Positions 44,594 through 54,239 of a stretch of DNA of 64,000 nt are shown here, one piece after another. Both the position numbers and the translations under genes were made by a program. How positions within the stretch are numbered: position 1 is the stretch's first letter; each line of letters begins with the position of its first letter. The notes beneath the pieces are model-generated. The model saw only the letters and a program-made list of their open reading frames with translations, made no database searches and had not been told where the DNA came from. The DNA comes from Picosynechococcus sp. PCC 7117. Its GTDB lineage: Bacteria; Cyanobacteriota; Cyanobacteriia; Cyanobacteriales; MRBY01. The stretch is taken from the NCBI RefSeq assembly GCF_001693275.1, contig NZ_CP016477.1, positions 1,674,001 to 1,738,000 of the forward strand. The letters are read 5' to 3'.

Positions 44594-45688
44594 GTGGAAA
44601 GCAAATCGTTACTGCCTCTCTTTTTTCAGAAACCCTCTGGCACCCAACTGCTAGGTCTCTTGAGCGTCCTGCTCGTGGGCCTTGCTGTGTTGATTAGCCA
44701 TCAGCCCCAACTGAACCCTAGCAATATTTTGCCCCTGTGGATTCCGGTTTTGGTCTCGGCGATTGTGGCGGGGATCTTTGGGGTGTGGATCGTGCCCCTA
44801 TTGCGGCGGCTGAAGACGGGTCAAATTATTCGCGAAGAAGGCCCCCAGGCTCACCTCAAAAAAGCAGGAACTCCCACCATGGGCGGCCTCATTTTCCTGC
44901 CCGTTGGTCTAATTGCTGGAGTAATCTTTGCGGGGTTCGATCCAGAGGCGATCGCCGTGGCCCTCGTGACCCTCGCCTATGGTGTCATCGGTTGGGTGGA
45001 CGATTGGCAAGTGCTGCGTCTCAAGTCCAATAAAGGCATTTCCCCCCGGATGAAACTGATCCTGCAAATTGTGATCGCCGTGGTGTTTTGTATTTGGCTT
45101 GCCCTCACTGCTCCAGAACTGACGACAATTACCTTTTTTGCGGGACTGAGTTTACCCCTCGGTGTTTTCTTTTGGGCCTTGGCTGGCTTTGCCATGGTCG
45201 CCGAAAGTAATGCCACGAACCTCACCGACGGTGTCGATGGGCTGGCCGGGGGCACAGGGGCGATCGCCTTCCTGGGCGTGGGTGCCCTCGCTTTGCCCGC
45301 ACATCCTGGCCTGAGCTTACTTTGTGCTTGCTTGAGTGGGGCTTGTCTCGGTTTTATTTACCACAACCGCAACCCCGCAAAAGTTTTCATGGGGGATACC
45401 GGTTCCCTTGCCCTGGGGGGAGGGTTGGCCGCAGCGGGAATCCTGAGCGGCAACATTTGGGGGCTGCTGATTATCAGTGGCATTTTTTGTATTGAAGCTG
45501 TCTCTGTCATTGCCCAGGTCACTTATTACAAAGCCACCAAAGACGAAACCGGTCAAGGGAAACGACTCCTCAAAATGGCCCCGATTCACCATCACCTAGA
45601 ACTCAGTGGCTGGCCCGAAACCCAGATTGTTGGCGCTTTTTATCTGATCAACCTGGGCTTAGTCCTACTCAGTTTCGTCTTGACCTAA
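44594..45688 (+). CDS. mraY: Phospho-N-acetylmuramoyl-pentapeptide transferase
   Basis: MraY makes lipid I at the plasma membrane, the first membrane step of peptidoglycan synthesis. The 364-residue protein has ten or so hydrophobic segments and KKAGTPTMGGLIF. GWVDDWQVLR, NLTDGVDGLAGG and HHHLELSGWPETQIV follow, all diagnostic, including catalytic Asp residues. It starts at GTG 44594. A penicillin-binding protein follows 57 bases downstream on the same strand. Confidence 0.97.
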   Translation: MESKSLLPLFFQKPSGTQLLGLLSVLLVGLAVLISHQPQLNPSNILPLWIPVLVSAIVAGIFGVWIVPLLRRLKTGQIIREEGPQAHLKKAGTPTMGGLIFLPVGLIAGVIFAGFDPEAIAVALVTLAYGVIGWVDDWQVLRLKSNKGISPRMKLILQIVIAVVFCIWLALTAPELTTITFFAGLSLPLGVFFWALAGFAMVAESNATNLTDGVDGLAGGTGAIAFLGVGALALPAHPGLSLLCACLSGACLGFIYHNRNPAKVFMGDTGSLALGGGLAAAGILSGNIWGLLIISGIFCIEAVSVIAQVTYYKATKDETGQGKRLLKMAPIHHHLELSGWPETQIVGAFYLINLGLVLLSFVLT

Positions 45689-45744
45689 AAAGCCTAATGC
45701 GCACGCTAAAATTAGAATCAATTTCCCTTTTCTCCTAGGCACCC

Positions 45745-47550
45745 ATGACCCTCATTTCTCCCCTTGCAAAAGCCTCACGCAAAGAATCGGGTCGCACCGT
45801 TGGCCGGGGTGTTCGTCCCTGGGGAATTATGTTTGCCGTTAGCTTGGCACTCCTGGGCGGCATTGGTTCCCGCTTGGCTTTTTTGCAACTCGTTAAGGGA
45901 GATGAACTGCGACAAACGGCCCGGAACAATAGCGTCCGCATTGCCCCCAAACCACCGATCCGGGGCAATATGTTTGACCGCCATGGCAAAGTACTAGCCA
46001 CCACAAAGCTTGCCCATGCTGTCTATGTGTGGCCCGTAGCCCGCACGAGACCCGATTGGCCAAAAACAAAACAATTGCTCTCCCAGTTGGTAGGCATCGC
46101 CCCCGCCGAAATTGAAAAGCGCCTAGAATCCCAAGATATTTATGCCACTGAACCCTTGGCGATCGCCCGCAATTTGACCCTTGCCCAAGTCACTGCCATC
46201 GAAGAACATCACCAGACCCTTGCCGGAGTAGAGGTGATCATCGAACCGGTGCGTTATTATCCCGAAGGTGATACGGCCTCCCATGTCCTCGGTTACACGA
46301 GAGAATTAACCCCCGAAGAATTTGAGACCCGCCAAGCAGAAGGCTATCGCCTCCAGGATTACATCGGTAAATTAGGTCTAGAAGCGTCCCTAGAATCCCG
46401 TCTGCGTGGGGAATGGGGAGGCCAAGAAATTCAAGTGGACCGCGATGGCCGATTTGTGAAAATCCTGGGAGAAAAACCAGCCCAGGCCGGGGAAGATCTG
46501 CGTCTTACCCTAGACGCTGAACTTCAAAAGGTTGCCCAGAGGGTTTTGGGACGACGCAAAGGGGCGATCGTCGCTCTCGATCCGCGCAATGGCGATGTCT
46601 TGGCGATGGCGAGTTACCCCAACTTTGATCCGAATATCTTCTCTGATCGCATTTCCCCCGAAAAATGGGCCGCCGTCACTGCCCAGGGCGATCCTTTCAT
46701 TAACCGTGCTATTCGTGGGTTTCCGCCAGCATCGACTTTTAAAGTTGTGACCGCCGCCGCCGGGATGGAATCCGGCAAATATCCAGCCAATACAGTGTTG
46801 AGCACCAGTCCTTACCTCGCCGCTGCCGGGGTTCGTTTCTATGAGTGGAACCGGGCTGGTTTTGGGGCCGCTGGCTACGTGAAAGCGATGGCCTGGAGTA
46901 GTAACACCTTTTTTGGCCAGGTGGGGCGGGGTGTTGGCGGTGAAACCCTGATTGATTGGTCGCGCCGCTTTGGGTTTGGTGCCCCCACTGGCATTGAACT
47001 CAACGAAGAAACCAGCGGTCTAATTCCGGATGATGATTGGACCCAAGAGCGCCTCGAGCGCCCCTGGAATGTGGGAGACACCGTAAATATGTCCATCGGT
47101 CAAGGCTTAACGTTGGCGACCCCCCTACAGGTGGCCCAGATGTTTGCGGTGACAGCGAATGGGGGCTATTTGGTGCAACCCCACCTCGTCCAAACCGATA
47201 CTCCGGTGAAAACGTCCCTCAACATGGCCCCCAGTACCCTAGAAACTATTCGCCAAGGCTTGCGGGCCGTGGTCACTAACGGTACTGGTACAGTGCTCAA
47301 TATTCCTGGGATTCCGACGGCAGCGGGAAAAAGTGGCACGGCTGAAGCTCCCCCCCGGGAAAACCATGCTTGGTTCGGTGCCTTTGCTCCCTATGACGAG
47401 GCAGAGATCGTTGTCGTCGCCTTTGCAGAACATTCCGGTGGTGGTGGTGGCTCTGTGGCTGGGCCGATGGTGCGCGATGTGATGGCGGCTTATTTTGAAT
47501 TGAAGGAAAAGGCCGAAAATCCTGAAGCCACAACCGCAACCCCAGAATAG
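45745..47550 (+). CDS. mrdA: Class B penicillin-binding protein (PBP2/MrdA-like transpeptidase)
   Basis: The 601-residue protein has a short cytoplasmic start and one membrane anchor (about 27-48). A dimerisation region and the transpeptidase domain follow, with the SxxK motif (PPASTFKVVTAA), the SxN-type SSNTF and the KSGTAE motif. It cross-links peptidoglycan during elongation; FtsI-like assignment is less likely from the PBP2-like N-terminus (PPIRGNMFDRHG). It lies directly after mraY and may be co-transcribed. Confidence 0.93.
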   Translation: MTLISPLAKASRKESGRTVGRGVRPWGIMFAVSLALLGGIGSRLAFLQLVKGDELRQTARNNSVRIAPKPPIRGNMFDRHGKVLATTKLAHAVYVWPVARTRPDWPKTKQLLSQLVGIAPAEIEKRLESQDIYATEPLAIARNLTLAQVTAIEEHHQTLAGVEVIIEPVRYYPEGDTASHVLGYTRELTPEEFETRQAEGYRLQDYIGKLGLEASLESRLRGEWGGQEIQVDRDGRFVKILGEKPAQAGEDLRLTLDAELQKVAQRVLGRRKGAIVALDPRNGDVLAMASYPNFDPNIFSDRISPEKWAAVTAQGDPFINRAIRGFPPASTFKVVTAAAGMESGKYPANTVLSTSPYLAAAGVRFYEWNRAGFGAAGYVKAMAWSSNTFFGQVGRGVGGETLIDWSRRFGFGAPTGIELNEETSGLIPDDDWTQERLERPWNVGDTVNMSIGQGLTLATPLQVAQMFAVTANGGYLVQPHLVQTDTPVKTSLNMAPSTLETIRQGLRAVVTNGTGTVLNIPGIPTAAGKSGTAEAPPRENHAWFGAFAPYDEAEIVVVAFAEHSGGGGGSVAGPMVRDVMAAYFELKEKAENPEATTATPE

Positions 47551-47643
47551 GCAGCTTATCGCTTGGCTGCATTCAATAGTCTCAGCAGAATATGGCACAA
47601 TAGGCAGGTTTAAATTTCCACAATTGAGTTAACAAAATCCCCT

Positions 47644-48825
47644 GTGAATATGTCTGCGAATCTTGAGTGGCTAACCCGTGGCACCAGCGAAATTTTTCCG
47701 GATAATCCTGAAGAAAATTTAGCCCAGGTTCTCCAGACAGGCGATCGCCCCTTGAGGGTCAAATTAGGCATTGATCCGACGGGTTCAGATCTCCACCTCG
47801 GCCATAGTATTCCGTTCCGTAAACTGCGTGCATTCCAAGATGCGGGCCACACCGCAGTGGTGATTATTGGCGATTTTACCGCCCAGATTGGCGACCCCAC
47901 CGGCAAATCAGAAGTGCGCAAACAGCTCACTGCTGCCGACGTGCAACAAAATGCCGAAACTTACCTAGAGCAACTGCGACCAATCCTCGATTTTGAGACC
48001 CCAGGCCGCCTCGAAATTCGCTATAATTCCGAATGGCTCAAGGATTTAGATTTAGCCAAGATCCAAGCACTGCTGGCGACAATGACGGTGCAGCAAATGC
48101 TAGCTAAAGAAGGCTTTGCCAAACGTTACCAAAGCGAAAACCCGATTTATATCCATGAATTTCTTTATCCCCTAATGCAGGGCTATGACTCGGTGGCCGT
48201 GGATGCAGATGTAGAACTTGGGGGCACTGACCAAAAATTTAATATTGCCGTGGGGCGGGATCTGCAAAGACACTTTGGGAAAAAGCCCCAATTCGGCCTA
48301 TTGCTGCCTATCTTGATCGGTACCGATGGCAAAGAAAAAATGTCCAAAAGTCTCAATAACTATGTGGGCCTCAAGGACAATCACCACACCATGTACCAAA
48401 AGTTACAGAATACCCCCGATAGCTTGCTGAAGGACTATTTTGAACTGCTCACTAAACAAGACCTGCAAACCTTGCCGACAAACCCCCGTGACCAGCAGAA
48501 ACTCCTGGCCTGGGACATTGTTACTCAGTTCCATGGGGCTGAAGCGGCGGTAGATGCGGAGAAAGCTGTACAGGATGTCGCCGCCGCCAATATTCCCGAA
48601 TTTTCCCTGGGCGCAGTGGAATTCCCCTCGCCTCTGTTTTATATTTTGGGGGCTTCTGGCCTGTGTTCCAGCGGTGGGGATGGTCGTCGCCAAATTAAAG
48701 GAGGTGCAGTTCGCCTCGATGATGAGCGGATCACGGACATGAATCTCGCCTTTGAGAAGCCGGAGCAATTAGTAGATAAGGTGCTCCGGGTGGGGAAAAA
48801 GAAATTTGTCCGCCTCGTGCCCTAG
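47644..48825 (+). CDS. tyrS: Tyrosyl-tRNA synthetase
   Basis: TyrS charges tRNA-Tyr. The protein (391-393 residues) has HLGH as the HIGH-type motif in [14 protein letters not shown], the KMSKS loop [12 protein letters not shown] and a C-terminal S4-like end (GGVQLD-like [12 protein letters not shown]). This is the TyrRS long-insert class common in cyanobacteria. GTG 47644 or ATG 47650 starts it; neither has a strong ribosome site. Confidence 0.95.
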   Translation: MNMSANLEWLTRGTSEIFPDNPEENLAQVLQTGDRPLRVKLGIDPTGSDLHLGHSIPFRKLRAFQDAGHTAVVIIGDFTAQIGDPTGKSEVRKQLTAADVQQNAETYLEQLRPILDFETPGRLEIRYNSEWLKDLDLAKIQALLATMTVQQMLAKEGFAKRYQSENPIYIHEFLYPLMQGYDSVAVDADVELGGTDQKFNIAVGRDLQRHFGKKPQFGLLLPILIGTDGKEKMSKSLNNYVGLKDNHHTMYQKLQNTPDSLLKDYFELLTKQDLQTLPTNPRDQQKLLAWDIVTQFHGAEAAVDAEKAVQDVAAANIPEFSLGAVEFPSPLFYILGASGLCSSGGDGRRQIKGGAVRLDDERITDMNLAFEKPEQLVDKVLRVGKKKFVRLVP

Positions 48826-48971
48826 GATTGGGACTCTGATTTTTGGGGATTTCGTGAACAGTTGTAACATTTCCGGTTGTTCTCAGAAAAAATTCTGCGA
48901 TTAGGGACGGACAACGCGATACCCTAGTTTGAGTCAAAATTTTAAGATCATTTTTATAAATCCGAATTGAT

Positions 48972-49937
48972 ATGACCGCTGAGACCCCTTCGAAACGCAC
49001 TGTGCGGATTGGCTCCCGCAAAAGCCAACTTGCTTTAGTCCAAACCTATTGGGTACGGGATGAGCTCCAAAAGGCTTACCCAGAGATCACCTTTGAAGTC
49101 CAAACCATGGAAACCCAAGGGGATAAGGTGCTGGATGTGGCCCTCTCGAAAATTGGCGATAAGGGGCTATTTACCCAAGAACTCGAAGACGGCATGCTCA
49201 AGGGAGAGACAGATTTTGCGGTGCATTCCCTGAAGGATTTGCCCACGAATTTGCCTGAGGGGTTGATGCTCGGCTGTGTCACGGAACGGGTTGACCCGGC
49301 GGATGCCCTGGTGGTTAACGAAAAGCATCGGGATAAAAAGCTAGAAACCCTCCCAAGCGGTTCGGTGATTGGCACTTCTTCGCTACGGCGTCTGGCCCAA
49401 CTGCGGCACCACTTCCCCCATTTAGAATTTAAAGATATTCGCGGCAATGTGAATACACGTCTGGCGAAGTTAGACCGGGGCGAGTATGATGCGATTATTT
49501 TGGCGGCGGCGGGTCTCCAACGGCTTGATTTTGGCGATCGCATCCACCAGATTATTTCCAGTGATATTTCCCTCCATGCCGTGGGCCAAGGGGCCTTGGG
49601 TATCGAATGCCGGGATGGGGATAAGGAGATTTTGGGTCTGTTGCGGCCTGTACTCGAACATGCCGAGAGCCGCGATCGCTGTTATGCAGAACGCTCTTTC
49701 CTGCGTCAGTTGGAGGGGGGCTGCCAAGTACCGATTGGGGTCAACACAACCATTGAAGGCGATCGCCTAACTTTAGTGGGGATGGTTGCGAGCCTTGATG
49801 GCCAAACCTTAATCCGCGATGAGGTCAGTGGTAGCCGCGCCGATGCGGAGAAATTGGGCATTGAATTAGCCCAAAAGGCGATCGCCCAGGGAGCAGACAA
49901 GATTTTGGCTGAAATTAATGAGGCGAACCGCGCCTAA
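48972..49937 (+). CDS. hemC: Porphobilinogen deaminase (hydroxymethylbilane synthase)
   Basis: HemC links four porphobilinogens to hydroxymethylbilane on the path to haem, chlorophyll and bilins. The 321-residue protein has [43 protein letters not shown] and [10 protein letters not shown] with the dipyrromethane-binding Cys. A strong terminator follows at 49961. Confidence 0.97.
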   Translation: MTAETPSKRTVRIGSRKSQLALVQTYWVRDELQKAYPEITFEVQTMETQGDKVLDVALSKIGDKGLFTQELEDGMLKGETDFAVHSLKDLPTNLPEGLMLGCVTERVDPADALVVNEKHRDKKLETLPSGSVIGTSSLRRLAQLRHHFPHLEFKDIRGNVNTRLAKLDRGEYDAIILAAAGLQRLDFGDRIHQIISSDISLHAVGQGALGIECRDGDKEILGLLRPVLEHAESRDRCYAERSFLRQLEGGCQVPIGVNTTIEGDRLTLVGMVASLDGQTLIRDEVSGSRADAEKLGIELAQKAIAQGADKILAEINEANRA

Positions 49938-49960
49938 TTCCGTAGTTGAGTGATCAATTG

Positions 49961-49992
49961 CCCCCTCCTCCAGGCGAGGGGGGATTTTTATT
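49961..49992 (+). terminator. hemC terminator
   Basis: CCCCCTC and GAGGGGG pair over a nine-base loop and are followed by TTTTTATT. It also lies just past the stop of the convergent small gene at 49999. Confidence 0.85.
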
Positions 49993-49998
49993 ACAGCT

Positions 49999-50175
49999 TT
50001 ATAACTGGGGTTCTGGTCGATCGGCGGGAATTTCTGGCGATCGCAGTCGATTGTGTTCGCCGTAGCCAAGCTGATTCAGGGTCTCGATATCCCCCTTGGG
50101 TGATGGAGACTTGGCAGCGGATGGATTTTGGGCGATCGCTTTACGCTGTTTTTTTAGTTTAGATTTTCGTCCCAT
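49999..50175 (-). CDS. 58-residue basic conserved small protein
   Basis: On the reverse strand a 58-codon frame begins MGRKSKLKKQRKAIA and ends RSPEIPADRPEPQL. The very basic start and the acidic, Pro-rich 'RSPEIPxDxPxPQ' tail recall a small cyanobacterial family I have seen but cannot name. A start with GRKSKLKKQR could bind RNA or the ribosome; that is inference. It is convergent with hemC, with the terminator between them. Confidence 0.65.
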   Translation of the reverse strand: MGRKSKLKKQRKAIAQNPSAAKSPSPKGDIETLNQLGYGEHNRLRSPEIPADRPEPQL

Positions 50176-50444
50176 GGTAAAGATTCCCTCACAATATGCA
50201 GTGCCGCTTTCAAACGTTCATTGAAGATGACATCGGCTTGCTTTCAGTTACTCAAACGCCCTTCATTCAAGACTTGTTTACCGATTGTCGGTGGGCATCA
50301 TGATCAGAATGGTGGCCCACAAATTTAGAGCCTTGCAGATGATTGGCAAAATCTATCCCTCGACAAGCCATTCATAAAATTGGCACAATGGTTTGTGGTT
50401 TCAAGTTTTTCTAGAAAAATTTTACCCTTGTTTCCGGAGGCTTG
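50176..50444. other. Non-coding gap
   Basis: This 269-base stretch separates the divergent small gene and the acetyltransferase. A 35-codon frame starting near 50196 has no recognisable content. The ribosome site GGAGG of the next gene lies at its right end. Confidence 0.45.
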
Positions 50445-51050
50445 GTGAATCCTCGTCTTTCTTCTGTTTGGAATATCCCGCAACTGTCCTCAGCCGATGT
50501 GGCCCTCAGCCAGAGTACCCTGAGTATTCGGCCTGCTACCCTGGAGGATGCCCGCGCCCTGGCAACGGTCTTGACCCATAGTTTCCACCACTACCAAGGC
50601 ACTTGGGGCTGGCTGACGCCTCTCCTGCGCCTGGGGGTCTATGAAGATTTACACCATCGTCTCAAACAGACCAAAGAGCACCACGCTTGTTTTGTGGCAG
50701 CAATGCAAACGGCGACAGCCCAGGAAATTGTCGGCACAGTGGAAATCTCTGTACGTTATTTAAATGCGCTGGCGATCGCCCCCGCCAAAGCCCCCTATAT
50801 TTCTAATTTGGCAGTAAATCCCCAATACCGTCGCTTGGGCATTGCTCGAAAACTTTTGGCCCGTTGTGAAACCCAAGTGCGTTACTGGCACTATGGCAGT
50901 GTGGCCCTCCATGTTTTGGAAAATAATGAAGCTGCCAAACAACTCTATCTCAGTTGTGGGTATGATATTAAATATGCAGAACGTCCCCTAAGTGCTTGGC
51001 TCCTGCGTCGGCCGCGCCGTCTCTTTGTCCAAAAGAGTTTATCTCCCTAA
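50445..51050 (+). CDS. GNAT acetyltransferase
   Basis: The 201-residue protein has a roughly 25-residue leader and then one GNAT domain: LSIRPATLEDARALA, ISNLAVNPQYRRLGIARKLLARCE with the acetyl-CoA loop, and VLENNEAAKQLYLSCGYDI. The substrate is unknown; related proteins acetylate N-termini or small molecules. GGAGG precedes GTG 50445 by four bases; TTG 50442 is the other candidate. Confidence 0.85.
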   Translation: MNPRLSSVWNIPQLSSADVALSQSTLSIRPATLEDARALATVLTHSFHHYQGTWGWLTPLLRLGVYEDLHHRLKQTKEHHACFVAAMQTATAQEIVGTVEISVRYLNALAIAPAKAPYISNLAVNPQYRRLGIARKLLARCETQVRYWHYGSVALHVLENNEAAKQLYLSCGYDIKYAERPLSAWLLRRPRRLFVQKSLSP

Positions 51051-51114
51051 GTCTTTTTGTTTCTTAGTTCACCGCCGCTGATGTGGCGATCGCCACTGTT
51101 CTTTATCCTTTGCC

Positions 51115-51588
51115 ATGGGCTCTACTCCCCCCTCAACGACAAATTCTCCCATAGACCATCTTGAAATTTTGGCTCAATTGAAGCAGGGAGAGCTTTTGAT
51201 GGTGAACCCCCGCCGTAAAAATGGACTGATTTTGCGCAAAGCCTACCACGGCGATTTTGCTGGCCCAGGGGCGATCATTGGTGGCGTTTTTGATCAAGAT
51301 GTAGAATCGGTAATTCCCGTGGGGGCTCTGTCCCTGTTGGTGCCAGCGCCCGGTACTGAGCGGGAAAAAGCCTACCTCATTCGGCGGCAGTGGGTCCGAC
51401 TCCTGAAGCAGATCACCGACAAACCCGTACCAGAACAGCGGGCCCAAATTATTTTAAATCAGTTTGAAAATTGGTTTGACCTCGACACAGCCGCCCAACT
51501 GTCCGATGATGTTTTTGCTGAGTTGGTCGGGGTACTGCCCCAAACCATTGCTAAAGTGCGTAACCGTGTTAACCGCTCAGAAATTTGA
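51115..51588 (+). CDS. Conserved hypothetical protein
   Basis: The 157-residue soluble protein has a beta-rich core (MVNPRRKNGLILRKAYHGDFAGPG) and a helical C-terminus (LIRRQWVRLLKQITDKP ... TIAKVRNRVN). I do not recognise it. It lies 64 bases after the GNAT gene on the same strand and 84 bases before another unnamed gene, so the three may form an operon. Confidence 0.65.
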   Translation: MGSTPPSTTNSPIDHLEILAQLKQGELLMVNPRRKNGLILRKAYHGDFAGPGAIIGGVFDQDVESVIPVGALSLLVPAPGTEREKAYLIRRQWVRLLKQITDKPVPEQRAQIILNQFENWFDLDTAAQLSDDVFAELVGVLPQTIAKVRNRVNRSEI

Positions 51589-51672
51589 CAGCAAAATGTT
51601 CACCTTTAGATTGTTGTGAACCTCACCTTTAGGGGATGATAGAAACCAGTCACCAAGAGGAGAACAGTTGCT

Positions 51673-52131
51673 ATGGGGGAGAGCATCCCAGAACAGCAGG
51701 CGATCGCCGAAACGATTGCCCTCTTAGAATATTATGGCTTTGAACTCAATGGTCAGACCGCTGCAGCCACCATTGAGCAATGGTGTGCCCATAGTCCCGT
51801 CGCCTGGGTTCGTCTAGCTGTCCTCGAAGCCCTATATCGGGGGCGCTATAAAAAAATTTCGGTCACGGCAATCCTGCGGGTTTGGCAGCGCTGGGAAAAG
51901 CCCCAAGTCCAGTTCAATCGAGAATTTGAAAGCCTGATCTGTGCCGAACTGCCGACCAAAGTCGCCCCCACTCCGCCTGTACAATCTCGCCCCGAAGCCT
52001 CTATCGCTTCAGCACTACCGTCCCCAAGTTTAGGCATTGCCACCTTTTCGCCACCACCGGAGTTAGCAAATTCCGATGCCTATCAAAAACTCAAGGCGAT
52101 CGCCACCCAGCCAGACACTAAAAAACCCTAG
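51673..52131 (+). CDS. Conserved hypothetical protein
   Basis: The 152-residue protein has a helical N-terminal part of about 95 residues, including EQWCAHSPVAWVRLAVLEALYRGRYKKISVTAILRVWQRW. This segment recurs in cyanobacterial proteins without known role. The C-terminus is Pro/Ser/Ala-rich and probably disordered. AGAGGAG precedes the ATG. Confidence 0.68.
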   Translation: MGESIPEQQAIAETIALLEYYGFELNGQTAAATIEQWCAHSPVAWVRLAVLEALYRGRYKKISVTAILRVWQRWEKPQVQFNREFESLICAELPTKVAPTPPVQSRPEASIASALPSPSLGIATFSPPPELANSDAYQKLKAIATQPDTKKP

Positions 52132-52218
52132 GAATACACTAGGGCTGAGTGCAAAAGCCGGATGTTAAATGATGCCGTTGCTGTCTAGGAGTGCGTTGAA
52201 GTTCTTAAGAGAATTTTT

Positions 52219-52542
52219 TTAAAGTTCTTTATCAATCGCAGCAGCGAGGGTTGTTTTGGGCACAGCACCGACTACCATGCTGACCTTTTTGCCCCCTTTG
52301 AAAATCATCAAGGTCGGGATGCTCCGAATACCATATTCGCTGGCGACACCAGGGTTTTCGTCAGTATTGAGCTTAAACACCTTGATTTGATCTTGGTATT
52401 GTTCGGCGATCTCCTCCACGACGGGAGCAACCATACGACAGGGACCACACCAAGGAGCCCAGAAGTCGACGAGTACAGGGACGTCACTTTCGAGGACTTC
52501 TTCTTGAAAGGTTGCGTCTGTGACTGCGGCAGTTTTTGACAT
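52219..52542 (-). CDS. trxA: Thioredoxin
   Basis: TrxA is the general disulfide reductase that links photosynthetic electron flow to enzyme activation. The 107-residue protein has the active site [11 protein letters not shown] (Cys 32 and 35), the buried Asp in VDFWA and the cis-Pro in [10 protein letters not shown]. Its length is canonical m-type. The ATG at 52542 is the only likely start. Confidence 0.97.
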   Translation of the reverse strand: MSKTAAVTDATFQEEVLESDVPVLVDFWAPWCGPCRMVAPVVEEIAEQYQDQIKVFKLNTDENPGVASEYGIRSIPTLMIFKGGKKVSMVVGAVPKTTLAAAIDKEL

Positions 52543-53039
52543 GCCTCTAAATTCCTAATTTATACAAGATTTTTCTAAGGATACCTAGGGATTCTAGCAT
52601 AAAGGCTCCGACCCATCTGGAACTTTAGGCAAAATGATAGAAAATTTTGCGTTTGATGCTTTCTTGAAAACTGAAGGAAAACCAATGCTAGGATATAGCG
52701 AGCTTTTTCTATGCTCCATCGCTTAGGGGAATATGACAGCAGCAAACCCTACCAAGAAATGTGATTGATCCCAGGGAGAGTCGGCAACTTTGAGCGCAAC
52801 AATCTGGTTAAATTACTGACAAAAAAAACGCCCGAATACTATGGCGATTCGGACGAAGTATGGTGTGAGGAGTGAACAAAAACTTTCATTCTTTGTCGCA
52901 AAAGTTTTTGCCCACCTCTATTGTAAAGGAAAAAAGAGCGTTTGTTCAGACCCACTCGGCGAGCTGTGAAATTTCTTTAAGGGATTAAATGAATGGGGAA
53001 AGAAAGGGTATTTTTGCAAGCGGTGAGGGAGATGGAATA
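52543..53039. other. Non-coding gap between trxA and the glycosyltransferase
   Basis: This 497-base divergent region holds two imperfect inverted repeats (about 52830-52852, CGAAT/ATTCG; about 52877-52910, CAAAAACTTT/AAAGTTTTTG). I saw no long open frame. It must carry at least two promoters. Confidence 0.5.
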
Positions 53040-54230
53040 ATGCGCATCTTAGTACTCAGTTGGGAGTTTCCCCCCCGGGTTGTGGGTGGAATTGCTCGCC
53101 ATGTGGGGGAACTGTATCCAGAAATTGTCCGCCTGGGCCATGAAGTGCATATGTTGACCTTGGCCACAGGGTTAGCACCAGCCTATGAAATTGTCGAGGG
53201 CATCCATGTGCATCGGGTCGTCGTGCCGGATCACCCTGATTTTTTCCAGTGGGTGGGGGCGATGAACCGGGAAATGCTGGCCTATGGTGCTGCTTTTTTA
53301 GAAAAAACAGGCTCCTGTGCATTGATCCATAGCCATGATTGGTTAGTCGCTGATGCGGCGATCGCCCTCAAACATCAGTTTAAAATTCCCCTATTGGCCA
53401 CCATTCACGCCACGGAATATGGTCGCCACAATGGCATTCACACCGACACCCACCGCTACATCGCCCGCAAGGAAAAAATGCTGTCCCACGAGGCCTGGCG
53501 GGTGATCGTTTGCAGTCAATACATGCGCCACGAGCTGGAGCGGGCCTTGCAAACCCCCTGGCCGAAAATGGATGTGATTTTTAATGGGATTCGGCCAGAA
53601 AAAAAACAACATGCGGTTAGTTTTGACCGTCAGTCTTTTCGTCGTCAGTTTGCCCCCGATGACCATCGGATTGTCTATTATGTGGGACGTTTAACCTACG
53701 AAAAAGGAATTAATGTGCTCCTGAGTGCAGCGCCTCGGATTTTGGAGGTGATGCGGGGGAAAGTCCGGTTTGTGATTATTGGGGGGGGCAATGGCGATCG
53801 CCTCAAGGAACAGGCCTGGAATTTGGGCATCTGGGAACAGTGTAATTTCACGGGATTTATGTCCGACGAGGATTTAGATAAGTTCCAAACCATCGCCGAT
53901 TGTGCTGTGTTCCCTAGTTTGTATGAGCCGTTTGGGATTGTTGCCCTCGAAAGTTTTGCGGCGAAAGTCCCGGTGGTGGTGTCCAATACGGGAGGCTTAC
54001 CGGAGGTGGTCACCCACGGCGAAACGGGCATTGTCACCTATGCGAATGTGGCCAGTTCCCTCGCCTGGGGAATTTTGGAGGTCTTACAACACCCGGAATA
54101 TGCCAAAATCCTCGTAGAAAATGCCTACGCGGATCTGCCCCGGCGTTTTAATTGGGCAAAATTGGCGATCGCCACGGAGCAGGTTTACCAACGTGTGGTT
54201 CAAGAGCGGGCTGCCGTGCTTTGGGAGTAG
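53040..54230 (+). CDS. Glycosyltransferase family 4/1-like
   Basis: The 396-residue GT-B protein begins MRILVLSWEFPPRVVGGIARHVGEL, a glycogen-synthase-like N-terminal loop. VGRLTYEKGINVLLSAAPRI follows, and the donor site GFMSDEDLDKFQTIADCAVFPSLYEPFGIVALE. The E-x7-E pattern is intact. Possible roles are polysaccharide or glycogen/surface glycan synthesis; donor and acceptor are unknown. The ATG at 53040 is preceded by GGGAG; an in-frame ATG at 52989 adds 17 non-conserved residues. Confidence 0.9.
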   Translation: MRILVLSWEFPPRVVGGIARHVGELYPEIVRLGHEVHMLTLATGLAPAYEIVEGIHVHRVVVPDHPDFFQWVGAMNREMLAYGAAFLEKTGSCALIHSHDWLVADAAIALKHQFKIPLLATIHATEYGRHNGIHTDTHRYIARKEKMLSHEAWRVIVCSQYMRHELERALQTPWPKMDVIFNGIRPEKKQHAVSFDRQSFRRQFAPDDHRIVYYVGRLTYEKGINVLLSAAPRILEVMRGKVRFVIIGGGNGDRLKEQAWNLGIWEQCNFTGFMSDEDLDKFQTIADCAVFPSLYEPFGIVALESFAAKVPVVVSNTGGLPEVVTHGETGIVTYANVASSLAWGILEVLQHPEYAKILVENAYADLPRRFNWAKLAIATEQVYQRVVQERAAVLWE

Positions 54231-54239
54231 GACAAAACC

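Noticed and set aside
49950-50162. 70-codon forward frame overlapping the hemC terminator
   Set aside because: It runs through the terminator and opposite the better-supported reverse small gene.
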